Part shown: positions 15,276 through 22,232 of the stretch, one piece after another
How positions within the stretch are numbered: the first letter of the stretch is position 1
Layout: each line of letters starts with the position of its first letter
Source: DATAXV01 sp036272915
GTDB taxonomy: Bacteria > Chloroflexota > Dormibacteria > Dormibacterales > Dormibacteraceae
Assembly (NCBI GenBank): GCA_036272915.1
Contig: DATAXV010000065.1
Coordinates: 1 to 23,404, forward strand
Direction of reading: 5' to 3'
DNA: 23,404 nucleotides
Program-made: the position numbers and the translations under genes
The notes under the pieces: generated by a model
What the model saw: the letters and a program-made list of their open reading frames with translations, nothing else
Told to the model about the DNA's origin: nothing
Database searches by the model: none

Positions 15276-16187
15276 TCAGAGCTCGTAGCCGAGGTCCAGG
15301 TAGTGGATGCCGGAACGGCGGAAGAGACGCGAGCCCCGCTCGGCGAGGAGCCTGGCGGTCGCCTCCCGCGCGCGCTCCATCATCTCCCCCACCCCGCTCG
15401 GCCGCAGGTCCCAGCCCAGGCGGGGTGGCATCAGCGGGCAGAGCACGGTGATCCTGGCCCGGCCCCGCCAGCGCTCGAACTCGCCGAGCAGGCGCAGATG
15501 GAGGCTCACCATGACCGGTCCGACGATGGCGGCGCCCCACCCGCTGGGGTACTGGTCGCCGCTCGGTCCGGCCATCAACGAGATGGCGATGACCTCCCTG
15601 GCGCCGTCGGTCACGGCCCGGCCGATGGGGTCGTTGTCGGCGACGCCGCCGTCGATGTAGCGCCGCCCGTCGAGGGCGACCGAGGGGAACACCGCCGGCA
15701 CCGCCGCCGACGCCAGCAGCGCGGGCAGGAGCGGGCCGGAGCGGATGAACTCGCCGTGGCCGGCGGCGAGGTCGGTGACGCCGACGCCCAGCGGCAGCCG
15801 CAGCTGCTCGAACCGGTCGATGCCGGTGATCTCGAGCTGGCGCCGCAGCAGCCGGGTCAGCGCCAGCGAGGAGAGCAGGCTCAGGCGGCGCTGTCCCTGC
15901 AGCCGCTCGACCAGGCCCGATAGCGGGCGTGGCTTGAAGACCTGCTGGGCCTGGCGCGAGAGCCAGGTCTCCCGCAGCAGCTGGACACCGGCACGAGAGG
16001 GGAAGGCGGCGAACGTGAAGCCGTTGAGCGCGCCTACGCTGACGCCGAGCAGGTTGTTCGGCGGCTCGACGCCGGCGGCCATGAGGGCGTCGATCACGCC
16101 GACCTGGGCCGCCCCCCGGCCGCCCCCGCCGCCCAGCACCCAGGTTCGGACAGTTGGACGGATGAGGGCGAACGCCACGATGCACAT
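15276..16187 (-). CDS. Patatin-like phospholipase
   Basis: The product is a Ser-Asp dyad lipid acyl hydrolase of the bacterial patatin/RssA type. The 303 residues show the glycine-rich oxyanion loop GGGGGRG (about 19-25), the nucleophile elbow GVSVG with Ser50, and the catalytic Asp in YIDGG (Asp179). There is no signal peptide, so it probably acts on the inner leaflet or on cytosolic lipid. The ATG at 16187 was chosen because the oxyanion loop normally starts within 20 residues of the N-terminus; it lacks a visible Shine-Dalgarno. A longer in-frame reading would run into the upstream MetE-like gene. It is 43 nt downstream of that gene. Confidence 0.88.
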   Translation of the reverse strand: MCIVAFALIRPTVRTWVLGGGGGRGAAQVGVIDALMAAGVEPPNNLLGVSVGALNGFTFAAFPSRAGVQLLRETWLSRQAQQVFKPRPLSGLVERLQGQRRLSLLSSLALTRLLRRQLEITGIDRFEQLRLPLGVGVTDLAAGHGEFIRSGPLLPALLASAAVPAVFPSVALDGRRYIDGGVADNDPIGRAVTDGAREVIAISLMAGPSGDQYPSGWGAAIVGPVMVSLHLRLLGEFERWRGRARITVLCPLMPPRLGWDLRPSGVGEMMERAREATARLLAERGSRLFRRSGIHYLDLGYEL

Positions 16188-16230
16188 TGTGGCCCAAAGG
16201 CCCCGTCGCTCCGGTCGCGACGTTGTCCGG

Positions 16231-17358
16231 CTACGCCGCGCCGGCCTCCTCCTCGCCGCCGGGCGCGTCCGCCGTGGCCACGGTGGCGGCGGCGGCCTTC
16301 TCGGCGTCCTCGACCGTGCAGCGGCCGAGGCCGCAGGTCGTGGCCACGCCGTGGGCGGTCCGCCCCGAGGCCTCCTCGAAGAGGGCCAGGCTCCGGGCAC
16401 TCCCCTCCTCGCTGGTCTCGGAGACGACACCGGCGATCAGCTTCCACTCCGGGTCCAGGCGGCGCAGCGGCCGGTAGAAGGACTCCTCCAGCGGGGACGG
16501 GCTGGCGCCGTAGGCACAGGGGATGTGGAGCGCGGGCAGCGGCACGCCCTGCCGGCGAAGCATCCGCCCGGTCGGGTTGAGCAGGTTCACCGCGGGCGAG
16601 AGGTCGCGCGGCGACAGCAGCTCCTTCTTCCGGTAGTTGCCGTAGCAGAGGTGGATCACGGTCTCGGCCCCGATCTCGTGGACGCGGGCGAGAAAGGAGC
16701 CGAGCTGGCGGGAGAGCAGGCTGGCGGCAGGGCCCTGGGCGCCGAGCTGCGCCGCCTTGACCATGCCCAGCTGGGCGATCGGCGTCTCCACCTGCCACTT
16801 GAGGATGTCGCCATGCTCCTGGTGCAGCTGGCGGATCTCCTCGAGCATGGCCTCGACGAAGACGGGCAGCTGCCGGAGCGCGGTCATGACGACGTCGAGG
16901 TGCCGCACGGCGCGCCCGATCGGAAGGCCGTCGGTCACGGCGGCGCCGGCGAACACGAAGAGGGCCAGGTCGATCGGCAGCGGCTGGCTGATCTGGATCT
17001 TCGTGTCCTTCAGCTCCGGGTGCGCCGCCTGCAGCTGCCGGTAGGCGGCGACGACCTCACGGATCCGGTCGACCCGATCCATCGACACGTGGCGCGGCTC
17101 CAGCTTCGCGCCGCGCCGGATGCCGTAGCTCCGCATGTCGGAGTAGTCGGAGAAGTCGCCCCCGCGGACCACCTCGAGGACGTCCGCGTGCCGCTCCCGC
17201 TCGCGCAGGTAGTCGATGATCCAGTCCGCGTCCAGATCGCAGGGGACGCCCGTCAACGGATGGCCCTGGCTGTGATCGACGAACCACGTCATCTGGTCGC
17301 CGAAGCCGGTCATCAGCTCCCGCGGCAGGCTGCCGACGTAGTGCACGTACCTGGTCAT
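16231..17358 (-). CDS. MetE C-terminal-domain-like (core MetE / UROD-fold) methyltransferase
   Basis: The 375-residue protein resembles the catalytic half of cobalamin-independent methionine synthase without the N-terminal folate-binding duplicate. Supporting motifs are VGSLPREL at the N-terminus, ISQPLPID (123-130), HLCYGNY with a His236-x-Cys238 pair, VSETSEEGS, and TTCGLGR with Cys342, matching the His-x-Cys and Cys zinc ligands of MetE; the Glu ligand is not obvious. Core MetE proteins take methyl groups from other donors such as methylcobalamin to make methionine. The ATG at 17358 has GGGGGG 8 nt upstream and is preferred to a longer start at 17412. A last stretch rich in Ala and Glu looks disordered. 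Another thiol methyl transfer is possible. Confidence 0.72.
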   Translation of the reverse strand: MTRYVHYVGSLPRELMTGFGDQMTWFVDHSQGHPLTGVPCDLDADWIIDYLRERERHADVLEVVRGGDFSDYSDMRSYGIRRGAKLEPRHVSMDRVDRIREVVAAYRQLQAAHPELKDTKIQISQPLPIDLALFVFAGAAVTDGLPIGRAVRHLDVVMTALRQLPVFVEAMLEEIRQLHQEHGDILKWQVETPIAQLGMVKAAQLGAQGPAASLLSRQLGSFLARVHEIGAETVIHLCYGNYRKKELLSPRDLSPAVNLLNPTGRMLRRQGVPLPALHIPCAYGASPSPLEESFYRPLRRLDPEWKLIAGVVSETSEEGSARSLALFEEASGRTAHGVATTCGLGRCTVEDAEKAAAATVATADAPGGEEEAGAA

Positions 17359-17571
17359 CTTCGATCCCCCCGGGACGGTGCCGTGGAAAGCCGCTCCGAC
17401 GCCCGTCGCCACGGGCGGACTGACGCGGCTAACTCTATCCGAGCAGAGGGGAAACGTCTGCGATGCGTCCTCCGTGTGACGGTGTCCCGCCGGACGTGGG
17501 CGGAGTCAGCTGGAACGACGATCGTGGCAGGGTTCATCTCGTCCGCCCTGGAGGCCGGCGTGCCCGGCCAA
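17359..17571 (-). promoter_or_regulatory. Intergenic region upstream of the MetE-like gene
   Basis: About 210 nt between the MarR stop and the MetE-like start. A TAGAGT hexamer on the minus strand (17437-17432), within GGATAGAGTTAG, is a candidate -10 and resembles the one proposed for the LCP operon. I see no clear -35, and no structured RNA or gene. Confidence 0.25.
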
Positions 17572-18011
17572 TCAGTCGGCGGGTTGGTCGAGCTTGGCGA
17601 GGAGCCGGGTCAAGGAGAGCACGTCACCCTGGCGGAGTGGGGCGAGCGGCCCTGGGTCGCCGGCGAGGCTGCTCCAGAACCGATCGCGCAGGCGCTCGCC
17701 CTCGAGGGTGAGCACGAGGGCCTTGACGCGCCGTCGGCGGGATCGGCCTGTCCTTCGAGCGCTCCGCGCCCGGCAAGCCGGTCGACGATGGTCGTGAGAT
17801 TGGAGGCGTCGCGGTCGAGTTGCCGGGCGAGCTTGCGCATCGGGGTCGCCTCGCCCGGCGAGAGGCGGAGCAGGACCTTGACCTGGGCCGGGGTCAGCCC
17901 GAGCGCGGTGGCGTGCACTGACCAGTGCTGGCGCAGGCGCTCGGTGATGGCGAGCAGCCGGAGGTCGGCGTCGAGGACGAGGGCGAGGTGCTCGTCGGCC
18001 GGGGCCGGCAT
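17572..18011 (-). pseudogene. MarR-family transcriptional regulator, frameshifted near its C-terminus
   Basis: The reading from ATG 18011 gives a MarR winged helix: LRQHWSVHATALGLTPAQVK, then LARQLDRDASNLTTIVDRLAG as the recognition region, then QADPAD at the wing. The frame then changes at about 17727-17735. Continuing in the next frame gives RVKALVLTLEGERL and a normal C-terminus ending LDQPAD at a TGA (17574-17572). The total of 440 nt is one short of 147 codons, so a single missing base (GACGGCGCG for GACGGGCGCG) would restore a 146-residue MarR protein. It is divergent from an alcohol dehydrogenase with a perfect inverted repeat between them, so it probably controls that gene. This is either a true frameshift or a sequence error. 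Confidence 0.8.
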
Positions 18012-18068
18012 GTCCGGTAGGGATGGGAGGCCATCGCCGCCGACGCTACCATCAGTTCATGGCTTATA

Positions 18069-18087
18069 TAGTGGTGGTTCACCACTA
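18069..18087. promoter_or_regulatory. Perfect 19-bp inverted repeat, probable MarR operator
   Basis: TAGTGGTG and CACCACTA flank a GTT centre, giving two perfect 8-bp arms. It sits in the AT-richer divergent region between the MarR gene (starting at 18011) and the dehydrogenase gene (starting at 18117). It adjoins a TATATA element (18065-18070) that could be a -10 for the MarR gene, and lies just before TGTTATGCA (18090-18098), a weak extended -10 for the dehydrogenase. Size and place fit a MarR dimer site. Confidence 0.6.
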
Positions 18088-18116
18088 ATTGTTATGCAGA
18101 TGTGGGAGGAGTCGCC

Positions 18117-19073
18117 ATGCAGGCCATCGTCGTCGACCCGAAATCGCCTCACCGCCTCGGCTTCCGGAGGGTCGAGCCGCCGGCCCCGAAGGCAACCGAG
18201 GCGCTGGTCCGCGTGAAGGCGATCTCCCTCAACCGAGGCGAGGTCGTGTACGGCCTCCAGGGTGAGGCGGGAGCGCGTCTGGGGTGGGACCTGGCCGGGG
18301 TCGTGGAGCAGCCGGCGGCGGAGGGGCCGGGGCCGGCCCGAGGGGCCAGGGTGGTCGGGCTGCTGCACGCCGGCGCCTGGGCCGAGCTGCCAGCGGTCCC
18401 GACGAACGCCCTGGCGGAGCTCGAGCCGTCCGTCACCTTCGCGCAGGCGGCGGCCCTGCCGACCGCGGGACTCACCGCGCTCTCAGCCATCGAGCACGGT
18501 GGAAGCCTCATCGCCCGGCCGGCGCTGGTGACGGGCGCCTCCGGCGGAGTCGGGCTCATCGCCTGCCGGCTGGCCTCGCTTGCCGGAGCGCGGGTGGTCG
18601 GCCAGGTGCGGCGGCCGGGATCGGCACCGCTCGTTCGGGAAATGGGCGCGACCGAGGTGGTCGTGAACGAGGACATCGCGGCCTCGGCCCCCCTTCGGCC
18701 CCCTACCACCTGATCATCGAGCAGCTGGGCGGTCAGGCTCTGGCGGAGGCCATGACCCAGCTCGCTCCCGGTGGAACCTGCGTCTCGGTCGGGGTCTCGA
18801 TGGGCCCCGCCGGCTACGTGGTCCCAATCGACATGGCACGGATGAGGCGTGCGCCGGGCGCCGGTCTGCGGATCCTGAACCTCTACCAGGAGCTCGAAGG
18901 CGGGCCGGCCTCCCTCGGGCTCCAGCGGCTTGTCCGCCTGGTCGCCGATGGGAAGCTGACCCCCCACCTCGGCGTCGAAGCCGATTGGCACGATGTCGGC
19001 AAGATCGCGCAGGGTCTGGTCGACCGGCGGTTCGCGGGGAAGGCGGTGTTGCGGCGTCTCCGACGAGACCTGA
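18117..19073 (+). pseudogene. Zinc-binding-type alcohol dehydrogenase / quinone oxidoreductase, with two frame breaks
   Basis: The product is a medium-chain dehydrogenase/reductase. The N-terminal GroES-like part reads RVEPPAPKATEALVRVKAIS and GWDLAGVVE; the NAD(P)-binding motif is VTGASGGVGLIACRLA. After VVVNEDIAASAP the frame breaks in a C-run (18688-18693) and resumes one frame later as YHLIIEQLGGQALAEAM and VDRRFAGKAVL. Removing one base near 19051-19058 then gives the usual ending LRVSDET at TGA 19071-19073. With one base added and one removed the gene is 318 residues, normal for the family, and lacks the catalytic-zinc cysteines, as quinone oxidoreductase-like members do. A good GGGAGGAG precedes ATG 18117. 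Regulation by the divergent MarR is likely. Confidence 0.8.
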
Positions 19074-19110
19074 GGCGAATAGGTCGTCGCCGGCTCAGCG
19101 ACCACACCGC

Positions 19111-19149
19111 CAAATTACATCGATATAGATGGACCAATATTGATACAAT
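19111..19149 (+). promoter_or_regulatory. AT-rich promoter with extended -10 and overlapping palindromes
   Basis: An AT-rich island stands out from the surrounding DNA. TGATACAAT at 19141-19149 is an extended -10 (TGn plus TACAAT), exactly 7 nt before the ATG at 19157, which suggests a leaderless transcript; no Shine-Dalgarno is present. Three dyads overlap it: CATC-6-GATG (19118-19131), CAATATTG (19135-19142) and ATTG-3-CAAT (19139-19149). They are plausible binding sites for the MarR-like domain encoded just downstream. Confidence 0.55.
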
Positions 19150-19156
19150 TCTTCGG

Positions 19157-20167
19157 ATGAACGGGTTCCAGCTCTACCTCCTCGGCCGCCGGCTGATGAA
19201 GATCGGCGAGGCGGCCATCCCCAAGGTGGCGGGATTCCACAGCCTCCCCCCCACTGTCCGCTCGGTCGTGCTCGACGTGATGGAGCATCCGAACACGTCG
19301 ATCAGCGAGATCACGACCCGGACCGGATTCTCGCAGAGCCAGGTGTCGTGGGCGGTCACCAAGCTGCGCGACGGCGGCGCGCTGGAGACTGACGTCGATC
19401 CGGCCGACCGCCGGCGGACGCTGGTCCGGCTGGCGCCGCGTCCGGACGAGCAGGAGGGCGCGGCCGCCATCGACCAGGCCCTGGCCGAGGCGATGGGCAC
19501 ACCCAACCTGGAGCGCGTGCGAGGGGTCGTCGCGGTGCTCGATGACCTCGCCTCGAGCCTGGCTCCGCGCACCGGCTTCGCCGTCCCCGGCCAGGGCTTC
19601 GAGGGCGCCTACACGGGGACGCCGCCCTGGGACATCGGGCGGCCGCAGCCGGCGCTGCTGGAGCTGGCCGAGGCGGGCATCATCCAGGGGCGAGTGCTCG
19701 ACGTCGGCTGCGGGAGCGGCGAGCACGTGCTGATGGCGGCGGAACGGGGGCTCGACGCGACCGGCGTCGACGCCGCACCCACCCCGATCGCGATGGCTGA
19801 GCGCAAGGCCGCCGAGCGCGGGCTGGAGGCGCGGTTCCTGGTCTGGGACGCGCTCGACCTGGGCGGCCTCGGCGAACGCTTCGACTGCGTGCTCGACTCC
19901 GGGCTCTTCCACATCTTCGACGACGACGACCGGGCCCGCTACGTCGCCAGCCTTGAGGCGGTGACGGCGCCCGGGGCCCGATTCCTCATGCTCTGCTTCA
20001 GCGATCGCCAGCCCGGCTCGGTCGGCCCCCGTCGCGTGAGCGCCGACGAGATCCGGTCCTCTCTCGCCTCGGGCTGGATCGTTGATGCGATCGAGACCGC
20101 CCAGTTCGCGATGGTGGGAGGCGGACCCGGGGCCGAGGCCTGGCGGGTGATGGCGACCCGGGCCTGA
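19157..20167 (+). CDS. MarR-type winged helix fused to a class I SAM-dependent methyltransferase
   Basis: A 336-residue two-domain protein. Residues of about 33-95 form a MarR-type winged helix: SISEITTRTGFSQSQVSWAV is the helix-turn-helix and DPADRRRTLVRLAP the wing. Residues of about 155-336 form a Rossmann methyltransferase, with PPWDIGRPQPALLELAE, SAM-binding motif I LDVGCGSGE (181-189), GVDAAP for the ribose-binding acid, and DSGLFHIFDDDDR, as in the small thiopurine-methyltransferase-like enzymes common in actinobacteria. The preceding dehydrogenase frame runs into this ORF without a stop, but the promoter and the domain boundary support ATG 19157. It may sense and methylate a toxic small molecule while controlling its own gene, which is inference. 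Confidence 0.85.
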   Translation: MNGFQLYLLGRRLMKIGEAAIPKVAGFHSLPPTVRSVVLDVMEHPNTSISEITTRTGFSQSQVSWAVTKLRDGGALETDVDPADRRRTLVRLAPRPDEQEGAAAIDQALAEAMGTPNLERVRGVVAVLDDLASSLAPRTGFAVPGQGFEGAYTGTPPWDIGRPQPALLELAEAGIIQGRVLDVGCGSGEHVLMAAERGLDATGVDAAPTPIAMAERKAAERGLEARFLVWDALDLGGLGERFDCVLDSGLFHIFDDDDRARYVASLEAVTAPGARFLMLCFSDRQPGSVGPRRVSADEIRSSLASGWIVDAIETAQFAMVGGGPGAEAWRVMATRA

Positions 20168-20184
20168 TCGCTCCGTGGTGGTGT

Positions 20185-20206
20185 GCGGCCTGCGTCGTTG
20201 GGCCGC
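20185..20206 (+). terminator. Possible terminator after the MarR-methyltransferase gene
   Basis: GCGGCC (20185-20190) and GGCCGC (20201-20206) make a perfect 6-bp GC stem with a 10-nt loop, 17 nt after the stop codon. No T-run follows, so strength is uncertain. Confidence 0.35.
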
Positions 20207-20224
20207 CCCCGCCGGAACCCTCCT

Positions 20225-20362
20225 TCAATCGACGGGAAATACGATGTCGCAGACCTCCTCGGTCGGGTCCCAAAACGGGGGGGCGACGCGGCTCCGGCAG
20301 ATCTCCCGCGGCGACCTCCACCGCGTCGTGGGCGGTGTCAAGATCCTGGTCCACACCGGTGA
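20225..20362 (-). other. Short unrecognised reading frame between two genes, possibly a broken gene end
   Basis: Downstream of the sugar kinase stop on the minus strand, two frames joined at a G/C7 run (about 20278-20284) give a plausible protein end: DAVEVAAGDLPEPRRP, then FWDPTEEVCDIVFPVD and TGA at 20227-20225. Residue composition of the second part is unlike the Arg/Gly-rich shadow frames of this genome. I cannot name a family. It could be the remnant of a lost gene or chance. Confidence 0.2.
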
Positions 20363-21311
20363 TCAACGTTCCTCTGGGACAGGCCACTGTCCGATCGAGG
20401 CCAGGTCCTCGGGTCCGCCGAGGCCGGGGACGACGCCCATGCGGGTGACGCAGAAGGCACCGGCCCGGTTGGCCCTGGCGACGGCATCGTCGATCGACCG
20501 GCCCGAGCCCAGCTCCACGGCGAGGCAGCCGGTGAAGGCGTCCCCGGCGCCGGTCGAGTCCACCACCTCGACCCGGTGGCCGGGCACTCTCCTACCACCG
20601 GCGGCGTCCTCGATCCACGCCCCCTCGGCCTCCAGGGTGATGACCACGGTGCCGATGCCCCGGCTTCGGAGCACCGATGCCGCCCTGGCCTCGTTGAACC
20701 CCTCCTCGGGAAGCCCGGTCAACGCCCTGGCCTCGCTGAGATTCGGGGTCAGCACGTCGATCAGAGGCCAGAGCTCGGGTCTCAGCGAGCGCGCCGGCGC
20801 CGGATTGAGCAGCGTCGTGACACCATGCCGCCTGGCGATCCGGAACGCCTCCTCCACCCCCCTCCACCGGCGGCTCCAGCTGGGCCAGGACCAGCCGCGA
20901 GGCGGCGATCGCCGGCTCCGCCGCACGGGCTTCGTCCGCGCCCAGGCGGGCGTTCGCCCCGGGGTCGACGACGATGCGGTTCTGCCCGGCCCCATCGAGG
21001 ATGATGTATCCGACGCCGGTGGGCAGGTCGGCGACGGAGCGGACGAGGTCGCAGCCCAGGCCCTCCTCGCGCCAGAGGCGGCGGGCGCCCTCGCCGAGGG
21101 CGTCGGCACCGATGCGGGCCAGGATCTCGACCTCGGCGCCCAGCCGGGCCGCCTGGATGGCCTGATTGGAGCCCTTGCCGCCGGGGCCCCGCTCCGATCC
21201 CCAGCCGATGACGGTCTCGCCGGCACCGGGCATGCGCGGGACCTGCATGGTGAAGGCCTCGACATAGCTGCCCACGACGAGGATCCTCGGCCGCGCCTCG
21301 CCCGTGGTCAT
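20363..21311 (-). pseudogene. PfkB-family (ribokinase-like) sugar kinase with one frame break
   Basis: PfkB kinases phosphorylate sugars or nucleosides with ATP. From ATG 21311 the protein reads ILVVGSYVEAFTMQV, then the first signature GGKGSNQA, TGVGYIILDGAGQN and LAQLEPPVE. At a run of six C (20857-20862, plus strand) the frame changes and continues as VEEAFRIARRHGVTTLLNPA, LTPNLSEARAL and the catalytic signature DSTGAGDAFTG. Removing one base from the run gives 315 residues, the usual ribokinase length. The sugar-contacting N-x-D of ribokinase is V-E-A here, so the substrate is probably not ribose. Neighbouring genes give no clear pathway. Sequence error and genuine inactivation are both possible. 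Confidence 0.82.
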
Positions 21312-21403
21312 GGCCGCCCGGCCGCGTCCCCTCCGCCCATCGGCAAAGGCTATCGGCGCAGGGCGAATCGGGCAAGCAGGTCGAGGCACCATACTCCAGC
21401 GGC

Positions 21404-22174
21404 ATGGGAGATCGACCGGCGCTGGCAGTGACCGCGCATGATCCGGGTGCCCACCTCCTCCCCGGGCTGAAGCGCGTGGCGGGCCGCGTTCAGGAGCTCT
21501 TCAGCGGCGTCGGCGCCCTCATCACCGAGGAGACCTCACCTGCCATCGAGTCGTTCCTCAGAGTGGAGCTGGGGGCATCCATCGCCCGCGAGGCTGCGGA
21601 CGTCGCCGCCATCGGCCGTCACCGCCGGATCTCGGTCGACCTCGCCCGTCACTGCACATCGGCCGGCGTGCTCCATTCGGACCTCGACCATCTCCTGCGC
21701 TGGATCGAGGCGGATCACGGCGAGGTCTCCCAGTGCCTGCGGGTGGGCGGGACCACCGACCTCCTCGTCGTCGGGCGGACCCAGGCGGCGATGGACGCAT
21801 GCCCGCGCCGGCTCCGCGAAACCGAACGGGTCGTCAACCACATCCATCAGCTGATCACCGGACGTGCATGGGACCTCATGTTCGCGATCAGGCACCTCTC
21901 CCCGCGTGCCTGCGAATCGATCGTCCGGCTCGGCCGCGAGGACACCCTCGCCAACGACGTCGAGTGGCCGCTGCTCTGCGAATCGCTCGGGCTCGAGGTG
22001 GACTACCTCGCCGCGTCGCATCTCTCCTACCTGACGACGGAGGACTTCGACGGTGCTGGCGACACCCGCGACGACGATCCCGAGCTGTGGATCCAGCGGG
22101 TCGAGGTCCTGCATCTCGACGCCCTCGCCCTCCGCCGCTTCATCGCCCGGCCGGAGGGGCCGCCCCCCGGCTGA
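21404..22174 (+). CDS. Hypothetical protein, possibly a GT-A-fold glycosyltransferase relative
   Basis: I do not recognise this 256-residue protein with certainty. It has no membrane segment. The central part resembles GT2-type transferases: VLHSDLDHLLRWIE (89-102) with a DxD-like Asp93-Leu-Asp95, TTDLLVVGRT, RVVNHIHQLITGRAWD and DVEWPLLCESLGLEVDYL, which recall the acceptor half of dolichyl-phosphate-mannose-synthase-like enzymes. The N-terminal nucleotide-binding strand (LAVTAHDPG) is less convincing. No Shine-Dalgarno precedes the ATG; CATACT (21390-21395) 8 nt upstream is a possible -10 for leaderless expression. It is divergent from the sugar kinase and 58 nt upstream of the isomerase-like gene. 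Confidence 0.5.
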   Translation: MGDRPALAVTAHDPGAHLLPGLKRVAGRVQELFSGVGALITEETSPAIESFLRVELGASIAREAADVAAIGRHRRISVDLARHCTSAGVLHSDLDHLLRWIEADHGEVSQCLRVGGTTDLLVVGRTQAAMDACPRRLRETERVVNHIHQLITGRAWDLMFAIRHLSPRACESIVRLGREDTLANDVEWPLLCESLGLEVDYLAASHLSYLTTEDFDGAGDTRDDDPELWIQRVEVLHLDALALRRFIARPEGPPPG

Positions 22175-22232
22175 CCATCGCGCCGCGTCGCCGCCCGGGG
22201 TTCGACACGCCCGACCGTGGGACGATGAGATC

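Noticed and set aside
15745..18216. 823-residue plus-strand frame
   Set aside because: It runs antisense to patatin, MetE-like and MarR genes and shows no family motif.
18284..20167. A single 627-residue dehydrogenase-MarR-methyltransferase fusion
   Set aside because: Its first third is out of frame with the dehydrogenase; an indel near 19055 and a promoter before 19157 explain it better.
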